From Proteobacteria bacterium UBA6156 (GTDB lineage Bacteria; Pseudomonadota; Alphaproteobacteria; UBA2136; UBA6156), in assembly GCA_002422365.1 (NCBI GenBank), contig DIUO01000022.1:1-8382 (forward strand): a stretch of 8,382 bases of DNA. Direction: 5' to 3'. Positions 1 to 5,214 of this stretch are shown here, one piece after another. The notes beneath the pieces were generated by a model that made no database searches, was not told the origin of the DNA, and saw nothing but the letters and a program-made list of their open reading frames with translations. How positions within the stretch are numbered: the stretch's first letter is position 1; each line of letters opens with the position of its first letter. The translations under genes were made by a program, and so were the position numbers.

Positions 1-106
1 CGTTGAATTCGTCTTGAAAGGTGGCGGTGAGCCCATGAATGGTTTGCACCGCATTGTGCGATGGGAGCGGTTGCAAAGGCAGTGCGGGGGAAAAGCGGAA
101 AGCCAT
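1..106 (-). CDS. possible 5' part of an unrecognised gene, cut by the window edge
   Basis: An open frame begins at an ATG on the minus strand (complement of 104-106) and runs without a stop off the left edge, giving about 35 residues starting MAFRFSPALPLQPLP. I recognise no family. There is no clear Shine-Dalgarno sequence in the bases just before the ATG. The plus strand is also open across this stretch (frame 2, stop at 178-180), so coding is not proven. In favour are the same orientation as the dnaB block and the AT-richer, non-coding-looking DNA upstream. It could be the next gene of the leftward series or a chance frame. Confidence 0.3.
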   Translation of the reverse strand, partial: MAFRFSPALPLQPLPSHNAVQTIHGLTATFQDEFN

Positions 107-388
107 GGCCGTTACGGAATGCAAACCTTTACTGTGAATATGTGCAGTGTAGCCCCTTATGAATGCAACTTGAAGTTGTGAAATGCAAAAGCTGACACTG
201 ATGTGTCGGCTTGGAATGAGTTGTGTGGTTAAAATGGTACAACTTTAAGGTGTATTTGTGAAAAGCCTTTGGCTTTGGAGTTAAGCTCCCGCATGGGGGT
301 GGGCCCCGGATAGGTAGCGGGTGGCAAAAAATGGGATTTTTTGCCACCCACTAACCTTCCGGGGTGACACAACCCAACGGCTTTTATT
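107..388. other. intergenic region downstream of the GIY-YIG gene with several hairpins
   Basis: No convincing gene lies here. The DNA is visibly more AT-rich than the genes to the right. Reading leftward from the GIY-YIG stop, it holds the long palindrome at 304-364, a short hairpin at 262-276 (AAAGCC-TTT-GGCTTT) and an imperfect hairpin at 191-210 (GCTGACAC-tgat-GTGTCGGC). On the minus strand both short hairpins are followed by a few T residues, so either could end leftward transcription from dnaB and the GIY-YIG gene, though both are weak by terminator standards. The heptamer AATGCAA occurs three times, at 118-124, 162-168 and 182-188. Confidence 0.5.
304..364. repeat. long palindromic hairpin, REP/MITE-like
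   Basis: A perfect 14-bp inverted repeat (319-332 against 336-349, three-base loop GGG) has the arm GGGTGGCAAAAAAT. Outside it the pairing continues with one mismatch and two single-base bulges through GGTAG/CTAACC to CCCCGGA/TCCGGGG at 304-310 and 358-364. The full stem is about 28 bp. It lies 24 bases after the stop of the GIY-YIG gene. No T-tract follows on either strand, so it is not a classical intrinsic terminator, although such a stem could still slow polymerase or protect the 3' end of the dnaB mRNA. A dispersed repetitive palindrome is the other reading. Confidence 0.75.
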
Positions 389-697
389 TTAAGCAACATG
401 TTGATAGTTTATTGAAAGGTCGTGCCAAAACGGGTTGGTTTGGGTAATAAGGTCGAGCTTCCATTTACGCTTCCATTTTTTGAGGCGCTTTTCATGTTGG
501 ATGGCTGTCATGACATTGTCGAAGGTATCGAGATGAACGAGCTGAGTAACGTTGTATTTTGCTGTGAAGCAGGAGGGGTGCAGGAAGGTTTTGTGTTCCC
601 ATACACGACGGACAATATCGTTTGTGATGCCAATATAGAGAGTTCCACCTGGTTTTGAGGCCAATATGTAGACGTAGTAAGTATAATAATCCTGCAT
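389..697 (-). CDS. GIY-YIG nuclease-family protein (UPF0213 / COG2827-like)
   Basis: This 102-residue protein has the compact single-domain form of small GIY-YIG proteins of the UPF0213/COG2827 type, predicted DNA endonucleases of largely unknown role. Visible motifs are YVYIL at residues 8-12 (the 'GIY' strand), GTLYIG at 18-23 (the 'YIG' strand), TNDIVRRVWEHK at 25-36 with the usual Arg and His, a Glu in HEKRLKKWKRKWK at 68-80, and a NPFWHDL tail. The Glu would be the metal-binding residue. It starts 6 bases after the dnaB stop and has no clear Shine-Dalgarno sequence, which suggests translational coupling to dnaB. Its base composition is clearly more AT-rich than dnaB and it is followed by a palindrome, both consistent with later acquisition. 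The family call is secure; substrate and function are not known. Confidence 0.88.
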   Translation of the reverse strand: MQDYYTYYVYILASKPGGTLYIGITNDIVRRVWEHKTFLHPSCFTAKYNVTQLVHLDTFDNVMTAIQHEKRLKKWKRKWKLDLITQTNPFWHDLSINYQHVA

Positions 698-703
698 GCC
701 CGA

Positions 704-2224
704 TTAAGGTTCGAAGGGGGGTGGACCTTCAGAGCCGGAGACATTGTAATGTTGGGGGGCCATGTTGTGGAAGGTTGTGGTTTCTCCATGGAACATGAGG
801 GTGACGGTGCCGGTGGGGCCTTTGCGGTTTTTGCTGAAAAGGATTTCGGCACGGCCGCGCACTTGCTCCAGCTTCTCTTTCATTTTCATGGTTTTTTCGT
901 CCATTGATTCTTCCGCACCCAGTTGCCGCGAGAGGTAGTATTCCTCGCGGTAGATGAACACCACGAGGTCGGCGTCTTGCTCGATTGAGCCGGATTCGCG
1001 GAGGTCGGACAGTTGGGGGCGTTTGTTGTCGCGGTTTTCGACCGACCGGGACAGCTGCGAGAGGGCGATGACAGGGATGTTGAGCTCCCGCGCGATGGTT
1101 TTGAGGCCTTGCGAGATTTCGGAGACCTCTTGCACGCGGTTGTCGGAGCTGCTGGCCTTGTTACCCTGCATGAGCTGGAGGTAGTCGACGATCAGCAGGC
1201 CGATGCCGTAGAGGCGCTTCATGCGCCGGGCGCGGGCGCGCAGGGCGTTGATGGAGAGTTGTGGCGTGTCGTCGATGTACATCGGTAGTTCGGCCAGCTG
1301 GCCTGCGGCTTCGGACAGGCGGCGGAAGTCGGCATCGGACAAATGCCCGTTGGTGAGCTGGTGCGAGGAAATGCCTGCGGCGGATGAGAGCATACGCGCG
1401 GCGAGCTGGTCGGCGGACATTTCAAGACTAAAAACCCCCACCGCCGCGCCGTTGGCGCCGCCCGTGAGCATGCGGGACGCCGCATTTTGCGCAATGTTGA
1501 CCGCCAGCGAGGTTTTACCCATGGAAGGGCGGGCGGCGAGAATGATGAGGTCGGACTTGTGCAGGCCGCCCAGCAGATGGTCGATATCGATAAAGCCGGT
1601 GCTGACGCCGCTGACGCCGCCGCCGTCTTTCCGGGCTTGTTCGGCGCGTTTGATGACCTCGATGAGGGGGTCGCGCAGGTTGCGGGCGGTGGCGCTGCCG
1701 CTGCCGGATTCGGCCAGTTTGAAGAGTTCGCCGCTCACCGTATCCAGCACTTCTTTGGCTTCATCGGGCCTGTGGGCGGCCCCGGCTTGGCTGCGCAGGG
1801 TGTCGCCCAGCGTGATAAGCTGGCGCTGGAGGTAGGTGGTGTGGATGACTTCGGCGAGGGATTTCACGTCTCCGCCCAGGCCGGAGTTTTCGAACATCTG
1901 GCTGAGGTGGGAGAGGAGGGTTTGCTCGTCGTCGTACGGGGTGCCGCGCAGGATTTCTCGGAGTGTGATGGGGTTAGCTTCTCTCCCGCGGTTGACCAGG
2001 GTTTGGAGGCCCTCGAATATGGCGGCGTGGAGGGGGACGTAGAAGTGTTCGGCGAGGATGGCGCCCGCGAGGTCATCCAGCTGGCGGTTGTTGACCATGA
2101 GGAGGCCGAGGAGCGCTTGCTCGGCTGCCACGCTGTGCGGCACCTGCACGGTGCTGGCGGCGGCCTGGCCGCTGTTGGTGAGGGCAGTTTGTGCCGCTTG
2201 CGCGAGGGAGACGATGTTGGCCAT
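704..2224 (-). CDS. dnaB: replicative DNA helicase DnaB
   Basis: This is the hexameric 5'-3' helicase that unwinds DNA at the replication fork and recruits primase. The protein is 506 residues, a normal length with no intein. The N-terminal helical domain covers about residues 28-130 (VPHSVAAEQALLG onwards). The RecA-like motor domain has Walker A ARPSMGKTS at 231-239 (Lys237), Walker B LLIVDYLQL at 343-351 (Asp347), DLRESGSIEQDAD at 407-419 and the arginine-finger region KNRKGPTG at 465-472. I chose the ATG at 2222-2224 (MANIVSLAQ). The in-frame GTG further upstream at 2294-2296 abuts the T-tract of a terminator and would add 24 residues unlike the family. No Shine-Dalgarno sequence precedes the chosen ATG. 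Two DnaA-box-like sites lie 53-73 bases upstream. The start is less certain than the identity. Confidence 0.97.
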   Translation of the reverse strand: MANIVSLAQAAQTALTNSGQAAASTVQVPHSVAAEQALLGLLMVNNRQLDDLAGAILAEHFYVPLHAAIFEGLQTLVNRGREANPITLREILRGTPYDDEQTLLSHLSQMFENSGLGGDVKSLAEVIHTTYLQRQLITLGDTLRSQAGAAHRPDEAKEVLDTVSGELFKLAESGSGSATARNLRDPLIEVIKRAEQARKDGGGVSGVSTGFIDIDHLLGGLHKSDLIILAARPSMGKTSLAVNIAQNAASRMLTGGANGAAVGVFSLEMSADQLAARMLSSAAGISSHQLTNGHLSDADFRRLSEAAGQLAELPMYIDDTPQLSINALRARARRMKRLYGIGLLIVDYLQLMQGNKASSSDNRVQEVSEISQGLKTIARELNIPVIALSQLSRSVENRDNKRPQLSDLRESGSIEQDADLVVFIYREEYYLSRQLGAEESMDEKTMKMKEKLEQVRGRAEILFSKNRKGPTGTVTLMFHGETTTFHNMAPQHYNVSGSEGPPPFEP

Positions 2225-2230
2225 GGGGAG

Positions 2231-2236
2231 AGTGTA
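2231..2236 (-). promoter_or_regulatory. possible -10 element for dnaB
   Basis: On the minus strand TACACT lies six bases before the chosen dnaB ATG. Used as a -10 box, it would start transcription at or next to the A of the ATG, giving a leaderless mRNA. That would fit the absence of a Shine-Dalgarno sequence. No good -35 hexamer is found 16-18 bases further upstream, so this is weak. A promoter must nevertheless lie near here, because a terminator separates dnaB from the gene before it. Confidence 0.25.
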
Positions 2237-2276
2237 GCAAAGATTGGGCAGATGGGGAGCGGAAAGGATGAGCGAG

Positions 2277-2297
2277 TTGTCCACAGGGTTATGCACA
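2277..2297. promoter_or_regulatory. two tandem DnaA-box-like sites upstream of dnaB
   Basis: TTATGCACA at 2289-2297 matches the DnaA-box consensus TTATNCACA exactly. TTGTCCACA at 2277-2285 differs from TTATCCACA by one base. They are in the same orientation with 12 bases start to start, about one helical turn. They sit between the terminator of the upstream gene and the dnaB start, where a dnaB promoter is expected. DnaA, the replication initiator that also acts as a transcription factor, is therefore a plausible regulator of dnaB. DnaA binding is inferred, not shown. Confidence 0.5.
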
Positions 2298-2325
2298 CAA
2301 AAAGAAGCCGCACGGGGCGGCTTCT
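2298..2325 (-). terminator. intrinsic terminator of the 95-codon gene
   Basis: A perfect 9-bp stem is formed by AGAAGCCGC (2303-2311) and GCGGCTTCT (2317-2325) with a five-base loop. On the minus strand the stem is followed by five T residues (plus-strand A at 2299-2303). It lies 22 bases after the stop of the unknown gene at 2348 and before dnaB, so it should insulate the two. Confidence 0.85.
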
Positions 2326-2347
2326 CTTCGCGCTGGGCGCGGGGTGG

Positions 2348-2635
2348 TCAGTTGAAGGCGAAGGCCTTGAGGCCTTTCTGGGCGCCCTGCTGCACGTTGG
2401 GCACGGGCCTGGCCATGGTCACGAGCAGGTTCGCCTTGCGCTGGCGGACGGCATTGAGCGTCAGCCCACGATCCATGGCGTTGTTGCGGCCTGCGGTGAC
2501 GAGGAGTTTCTCGCTCGACAGGAAATTGATGTCCTCTGCATCGAGTGCCGCAGTGGGGTGTCCCAACGTGTTGGCGATGACGTCGAGGCGCTTGTGGATA
2601 TTCCTCTTGAGCGCGGTGTCTTTGCGAAAAGTCAT
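2348..2635 (-). CDS. unrecognised small basic protein between rplI and dnaB
   Basis: The protein is 95 residues and I do not recognise a family. It begins MTFRKDTALKRNIHKRLDV and ends GLKAFAFN. It is moderately basic, has no Cys or Trp, and shows no signal peptide or membrane segment. Residues 1-80 look like mixed helical soluble protein. The case that it is a real gene is strong: GGAGGGG precedes the ATG at good spacing, a near-consensus promoter lies about 40-67 bases upstream, and a perfect intrinsic terminator follows 22 bases after the stop. It is therefore transcribed alone, unlike its neighbours. A small cytoplasmic or nucleic-acid-binding protein would fit the charge, but this is only a guess. 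Confidence 0.8.
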   Translation of the reverse strand: MTFRKDTALKRNIHKRLDVIANTLGHPTAALDAEDINFLSSEKLLVTAGRNNAMDRGLTLNAVRQRKANLLVTMARPVPNVQQGAQKGLKAFAFN

Positions 2636-2674
2636 TTCCCCTCCATATTAAGTGGGAGTTAAGTTAACCTTTTA

Positions 2675-2702
2675 ATATTATCAGTTTAGGTGGGTTTGGC
2701 AA
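2675..2702 (-). promoter_or_regulatory. promoter of the 95-codon gene
   Basis: On the minus strand a -35 hexamer TTGCCA (2697-2702) and a -10 hexamer TAATAT (2675-2680) are separated by 16 bases, in an AT-rich stretch. Transcription would begin near 2668, leaving a leader of about 33 bases. The promoter lies just beyond the rplI terminator and directs leftward transcription of the small gene only. Confidence 0.65.
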
Positions 2703-2704
2703 GT

Positions 2705-2731
2705 AAAAACCCGCCGAGGTGGCGGGTTTTT
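2705..2731 (-). terminator. intrinsic terminator of the rpsF-rpsR-rplI operon
   Basis: A perfect 11-bp inverted repeat, AAAAACCCGCC (2705-2715) and GGCGGGTTTTT (2721-2731), has a five-base loop GAGGT. On the minus strand a GC-rich stem is followed by a T-run, 18 bases after the rplI stop. The symmetry would also allow it to act rightward, but no plus-strand gene ends here. Confidence 0.92.
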
Positions 2732-2749
2732 GGGCGGCTTGGGCGCGGG

Positions 2750-3208
2750 TTAGGCGCTTTGGCGGGTGACGGTCACCGGTACGGTGATGATCACTTCCGG
2801 GTGGAGGGCCACGCGGATGGAGGTTTCGCCGATTTCCTTAATGGCAGTGCCGATGAGGATGTGGCTGGCGGTGGTCTCGATACCCTTGGCGGCGAGTTCG
2901 GCGACCAGGTCTTTCGCTTTCACGCTGCCGTAGAGTTGGCCGGTTTCTGACGCGTAGCGCGCGATTTCCAGGCTGACGCCGGAGAGTTCGGTAGCGCGTT
3001 TTTCGGCGGCTTTGCGGGCTTCGGCCGATTTGGCTTCGAGCTCGGCCTTTTGGGCACCGAATTTCTCGGCATTGGCCTTGGTGGCAACCAGCGCCTTGCC
3101 GCGCGGCAGCAGGAAGTTGCGGGCGAAGCCGCCCTTGACGCGGACGGTGTCGCCGATTTTGCCGACGCCTTGGAGGGCTTCGATCAGGATGACTTGCATG
3201 TTGGCCAT
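2750..3208 (-). CDS. rplI: 50S ribosomal protein L9
   Basis: L9 binds 23S rRNA at the base of the L1 stalk and helps maintain reading frame. The product is 152 residues, close to the size of E. coli L9 and shorter than the C-terminally extended L9 of many alphaproteobacteria. The N-terminal domain shows MQVILIEALQGVGKIGD at 4-20 and KGGFARNFLLPRGKA at 25-39. A long charged connecting helix covers about 44-76 and the C-terminal domain 78-150 carries GQLYGSV. I chose the ATG at 3206-3208 over the one three codons later (the usual L9 start) because AAGGAA lies 8 bases before it. It is the last gene of the rpsF-rpsR-rplI operon, 26 bases after rpsR. Confidence 0.97.
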   Translation of the reverse strand: MANMQVILIEALQGVGKIGDTVRVKGGFARNFLLPRGKALVATKANAEKFGAQKAELEAKSAEARKAAEKRATELSGVSLEIARYASETGQLYGSVKAKDLVAELAAKGIETTASHILIGTAIKEIGETSIRVALHPEVIITVPVTVTRQSA

Positions 3209-3234
3209 GATACTAATTCCTTATCTGTGGCTTG

Positions 3235-3681
3235 TTATTCGGCGGACTCGGAGCCAGTGGACTCGCGCGGTTCGCGCGGCTCGCGCGGCGAACGCTCACG
3301 CGGGGTGCGGGGGGCACGCTCGGCCGTGGGGTCGAACTTCACGGTGTAGGGCAGCAGGGCCAGCATACGGGCGCGCTTGATGGCCTGGGCCAGTTCGCGC
3401 TGCTTCTCGGCGCACACGCCGGAAATGTGGCGGGGCAGGATTTTGCCGTAGTCGGACAGGTATTTGGCCAGCATGCGGACGTCTTTGTAGTCGATCTTCG
3501 GCGCTTTGGGGCCGGAGAAGGGGCAGCCGCGGCGGCGCTGGAAATAGGCCTTGCCGAGCAGTTTGGGGGTGTATTTGCCGCCGGTGCGGAAACCGCCGTC
3601 TTCGCGGGGTTTACGTTCGCCAGTTTTGCCGCCTTTGCCGGTGGGGCGTTTGCGGGTTGCGGGGAGGGGTTCCATAGCCAT
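3235..3681 (-). CDS. rpsR: 30S ribosomal protein S18, with long terminal extensions
   Basis: S18 binds the 30S platform together with S6. The conserved core is at residues 46-113: AYFQRRRGCPFSG, KIDYKDVRMLAKYLSDYGKI, and LAQAIKRARMLALLPYTV. At 148 residues the protein is about twice the usual 75-90. An N-terminal extension of about 43 residues is rich in Lys, Arg and Gly. A tail of about 30 residues after the core is rich in Pro, Arg and Glu, with three Pro-Arg-Glu units at 132-140. Both extensions lie in the same open frame with no frameshift. AAAGGA precedes the ATG by 8 bases; a second ATG two codons later is also possible. rpsF ends 29 bases upstream and rplI follows 26 bases downstream. 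Confidence 0.96.
   Translation of the reverse strand: MAMEPLPATRKRPTGKGGKTGERKPREDGGFRTGGKYTPKLLGKAYFQRRRGCPFSGPKAPKIDYKDVRMLAKYLSDYGKILPRHISGVCAEKQRELAQAIKRARMLALLPYTVKFDPTAERAPRTPRERSPREPREPRESTGSESAE
3262..3288. repeat. 9-bp tandem repeat, three units, inside the rpsR tail
   Basis: Three head-to-tail units CTCGCGCGG, TTCGCGCGG and CTCGCGCGG occupy this stretch. On the minus strand they encode Pro-Arg-Glu three times in the C-terminal tail of S18. The unit length keeps the reading frame, so copy number could vary by slippage without breaking the gene. Confidence 0.8.
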
Positions 3682-3710
3682 GAGGAGAATCCTTTATTTT
3701 ATAAGCGTGC

Positions 3711-4073
3711 TTAGGCGGTCGCGCCGGGTTCGGCGTCGTCCATGCGGTTTTTGGCTTTCAGCATGGCCGAAGGCTCTTTGCTGATGTCGTCGACCTTGAT
3801 GGTCATGAAGCGCACGACGTCGTCGGACAGCTTGAGCTGGTATTCGATGTCGTTGATGGCTTCTTGGCCGCTGAGGCTAAGCCCCGCCATGGTGTAGTAG
3901 CCCTTGCGGTGCTTGTTGATGGGATATGCGAGCGTGCGCAGGCCCCATTGCTCGGTTTTGACAACCTTGCCCTTGTGCTTCTTGACCAGGTCGGCCACTT
4001 TGCCGGCCACAACTTCGACCTGCGTGGTCGGGACGTCCGGGCGGATAATGTAGGTGAGTTCGTAGAACGCCAT
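3711..4073 (-). CDS. rpsF: 30S ribosomal protein S6
   Basis: S6 pairs with S18 on the 30S platform. The 120-residue product is of normal length and begins MAFYELTYIIRPDV, the typical S6 first strand. It continues with LVKKHKGKVVKTEQWGLRTLAYPINKH (positions about 29-55), the conserved Trp-Gly-Arg-Tyr region, and YQLKLSDDVVRFMTIKVDD in the last strand. The C-terminal tail is acidic. AGGAAAGAG lies before the start ATG at good spacing. It is the first gene of the ribosomal operon and is divergent from fabD across about 112 bases. No priB-like gene lies between rpsF and rpsR, unlike in enterobacteria. Confidence 0.97.
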   Translation of the reverse strand: MAFYELTYIIRPDVPTTQVEVVAGKVADLVKKHKGKVVKTEQWGLRTLAYPINKHRKGYYTMAGLSLSGQEAINDIEYQLKLSDDVVRFMTIKVDDISKEPSAMLKAKNRMDDAEPGATA

Positions 4074-4150
4074 ATGGCTACTCTTTCCTTTTGGGTTGGG
4101 GACTTGCGTCCGTTACGGCCACGGGTGTGACCAAGGTAGTGGCTGGCGTA

Positions 4151-4175
4151 TTGCATGTTTTGGAGGGATATGCAA
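4151..4175. promoter_or_regulatory. inverted repeat in the rpsF-fabD divergent region
   Basis: TTGCAT (4151-4156) and ATGCAA (4170-4175) form a 6-bp inverted repeat with a 13-base spacer. It lies in the 112 bases between the divergent rpsF and fabD starts, just before the fabD ribosome binding site. It could be an operator or part of a -35 element for rpsF, but the associated -10 hexamers are poor. I found no convincing promoter for either gene here. Confidence 0.25.
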
Positions 4176-4185
4176 GAGGTTGCGC

Positions 4186-5118
4186 ATGAAAAGTGATGTG
4201 ATGACGCAGGTTTTAGTGTTCCCCGGCCAAGGCAGCCAAGTGCCCGGCATGGGGCGCGATTTTGCCGAAGATGCGGCAGGCCGCGAGCTGTTTGAGCGAG
4301 CGGACGACGCGCTGGGGCTGCATTTAAGCCACCTGATGTGGGGCGATGATGCTGAGGCGCTGACGCGGACGGAGAATGCTCAGCCCGCGCTGCTGGTGGC
4401 GGGGTTGGTGGCTTTGGATTACCTGAAACGGCAGGCAGGGCGCGACGTTGCGGGGCTTGCTGCCTTTGTGGCCGGGCACAGCCTGGGCGAATATACCGCC
4501 GTGGCCGCCGCCGGGGGCATGGACTTTGACACAGCTGTGAAGCTGGTGCGCCTGCGCGGTGAGGCCATGCGCGACTGCGGCAAGGTAGGTGGTATGAGCG
4601 CCATTTTAGGCCTAAGCCCCGAAGCCGCCGCCCAAGTGGCCCAAGAAGCCGGGGTGGTGTTTGCCAATGATAACGCGGCGGGGCAGGCGATATTCAGTGG
4701 GCCGCTGGAGGCACTGGCCGTGGCCGAAGACGCCGCCAAGGCCGCCGGGGCCAAGCGGGCGTTGCGGCTGAATGTGAGCGGGCCTTTCCATACCCCCGTG
4801 ATGGCCGGTGCGGCTGCCAATGTGCGGGGGTTTATTGAGGCCAACCCCCTTAATAAACTGAATGTGCCTTGTGTGATGAACACTGCGGCTGCCCCCAAAA
4901 TTGAGGCGCATGACGTGGCTGAAGGGCTGGTGGCCCAGGTAACCGGGCGGGTGCGCTGGCGGGAAAGCATGGTGTGGGTGGCCGAGCAAGGCGTGACCCA
5001 GGTGGTGGAAGTGGGCGTAGGCAAGGTGTTGGCCGGGTTGGCCAGCCGCTGCGATGCGCGGTTGCAGGGTGTGAGCCTGACCAACCGGGCCGAGGTGGAT
5101 GCCTTTTTGGAAGGCTGA
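4186..5118 (+). CDS. fabD: malonyl-CoA:ACP transacylase FabD
   Basis: FabD moves malonyl from CoA to the acyl carrier protein, supplying the extender unit for fatty acid synthesis in the cytoplasm. The 310-residue product shows FPGQGSQ at 12-18 (oxyanion site), GHSLGEYTA at 97-105 with the nucleophile Ser99, LVRLRGEAM at 120-128 with Arg124 that binds the malonyl carboxylate, GPFHTPVM at 199-206 with catalytic His202, and VAQVTGRVRW near 249-258. I chose the ATG at 4186 because GAGG lies six bases before it. The ATG at 4201, giving MTQVLVFPGQG, is closer to the family start but has only a weak site. fabG follows after 96 bases. Confidence 0.97.
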   Translation: MKSDVMTQVLVFPGQGSQVPGMGRDFAEDAAGRELFERADDALGLHLSHLMWGDDAEALTRTENAQPALLVAGLVALDYLKRQAGRDVAGLAAFVAGHSLGEYTAVAAAGGMDFDTAVKLVRLRGEAMRDCGKVGGMSAILGLSPEAAAQVAQEAGVVFANDNAAGQAIFSGPLEALAVAEDAAKAAGAKRALRLNVSGPFHTPVMAGAAANVRGFIEANPLNKLNVPCVMNTAAAPKIEAHDVAEGLVAQVTGRVRWRESMVWVAEQGVTQVVEVGVGKVLAGLASRCDARLQGVSLTNRAEVDAFLEG

Positions 5119-5144
5119 GGTGTTGTGCGCTGCGTGCGGAGCTG

Positions 5145-5173
5145 TTGACGCTGCGCCTGCGGGTGGGTACAAC
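5145..5173 (+). promoter_or_regulatory. candidate promoter for fabG
   Basis: TTGACG (5145-5150) and TACAAC (5168-5173) are separated by exactly 17 bases in the fabD-fabG gap. Transcription would start near 5180, about 35 bases before the fabG ATG. This suggests fabG and the genes after it can be transcribed independently of fabD. Confidence 0.5.
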
Positions 5174-5214
5174 CCTTGCGTACATTTTTGATGCAAATAA
5201 CAAAAGGTAAGATG

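Noticed and set aside
2..180. Plus-strand open frame at the left edge
   Set aside because: It is open to a TGA at 178-180, but its predicted residues show no pattern I recognise, and it would converge on the leftward-reading dnaB block. I kept only the minus-strand alternative, at low confidence.
422..658. 78-codon plus-strand frame opposite the GIY-YIG gene
   Set aside because: The minus-strand frame has clear family motifs; the plus frame has none and no ribosome binding site.
2294..2296. GTG as the dnaB start codon
   Set aside because: It lies beside the T-tract of the upstream terminator with no ribosome binding site, and the extra 24 residues are not DnaB-like.
1487..2662. 391-codon plus-strand open frame opposite dnaB
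   Set aside because: It is antisense to a certain gene, rich in Gly, Ala, Val and Glu as expected from GC-rich complement, and crosses the dnaB start, a terminator and the small gene. No domain is visible.
3232..3714. 160-codon plus-strand open frame opposite rpsR
   Set aside because: It is exactly antisense to S18 and consists of Gly, Ala, Phe and Val runs from GC-rich complement.
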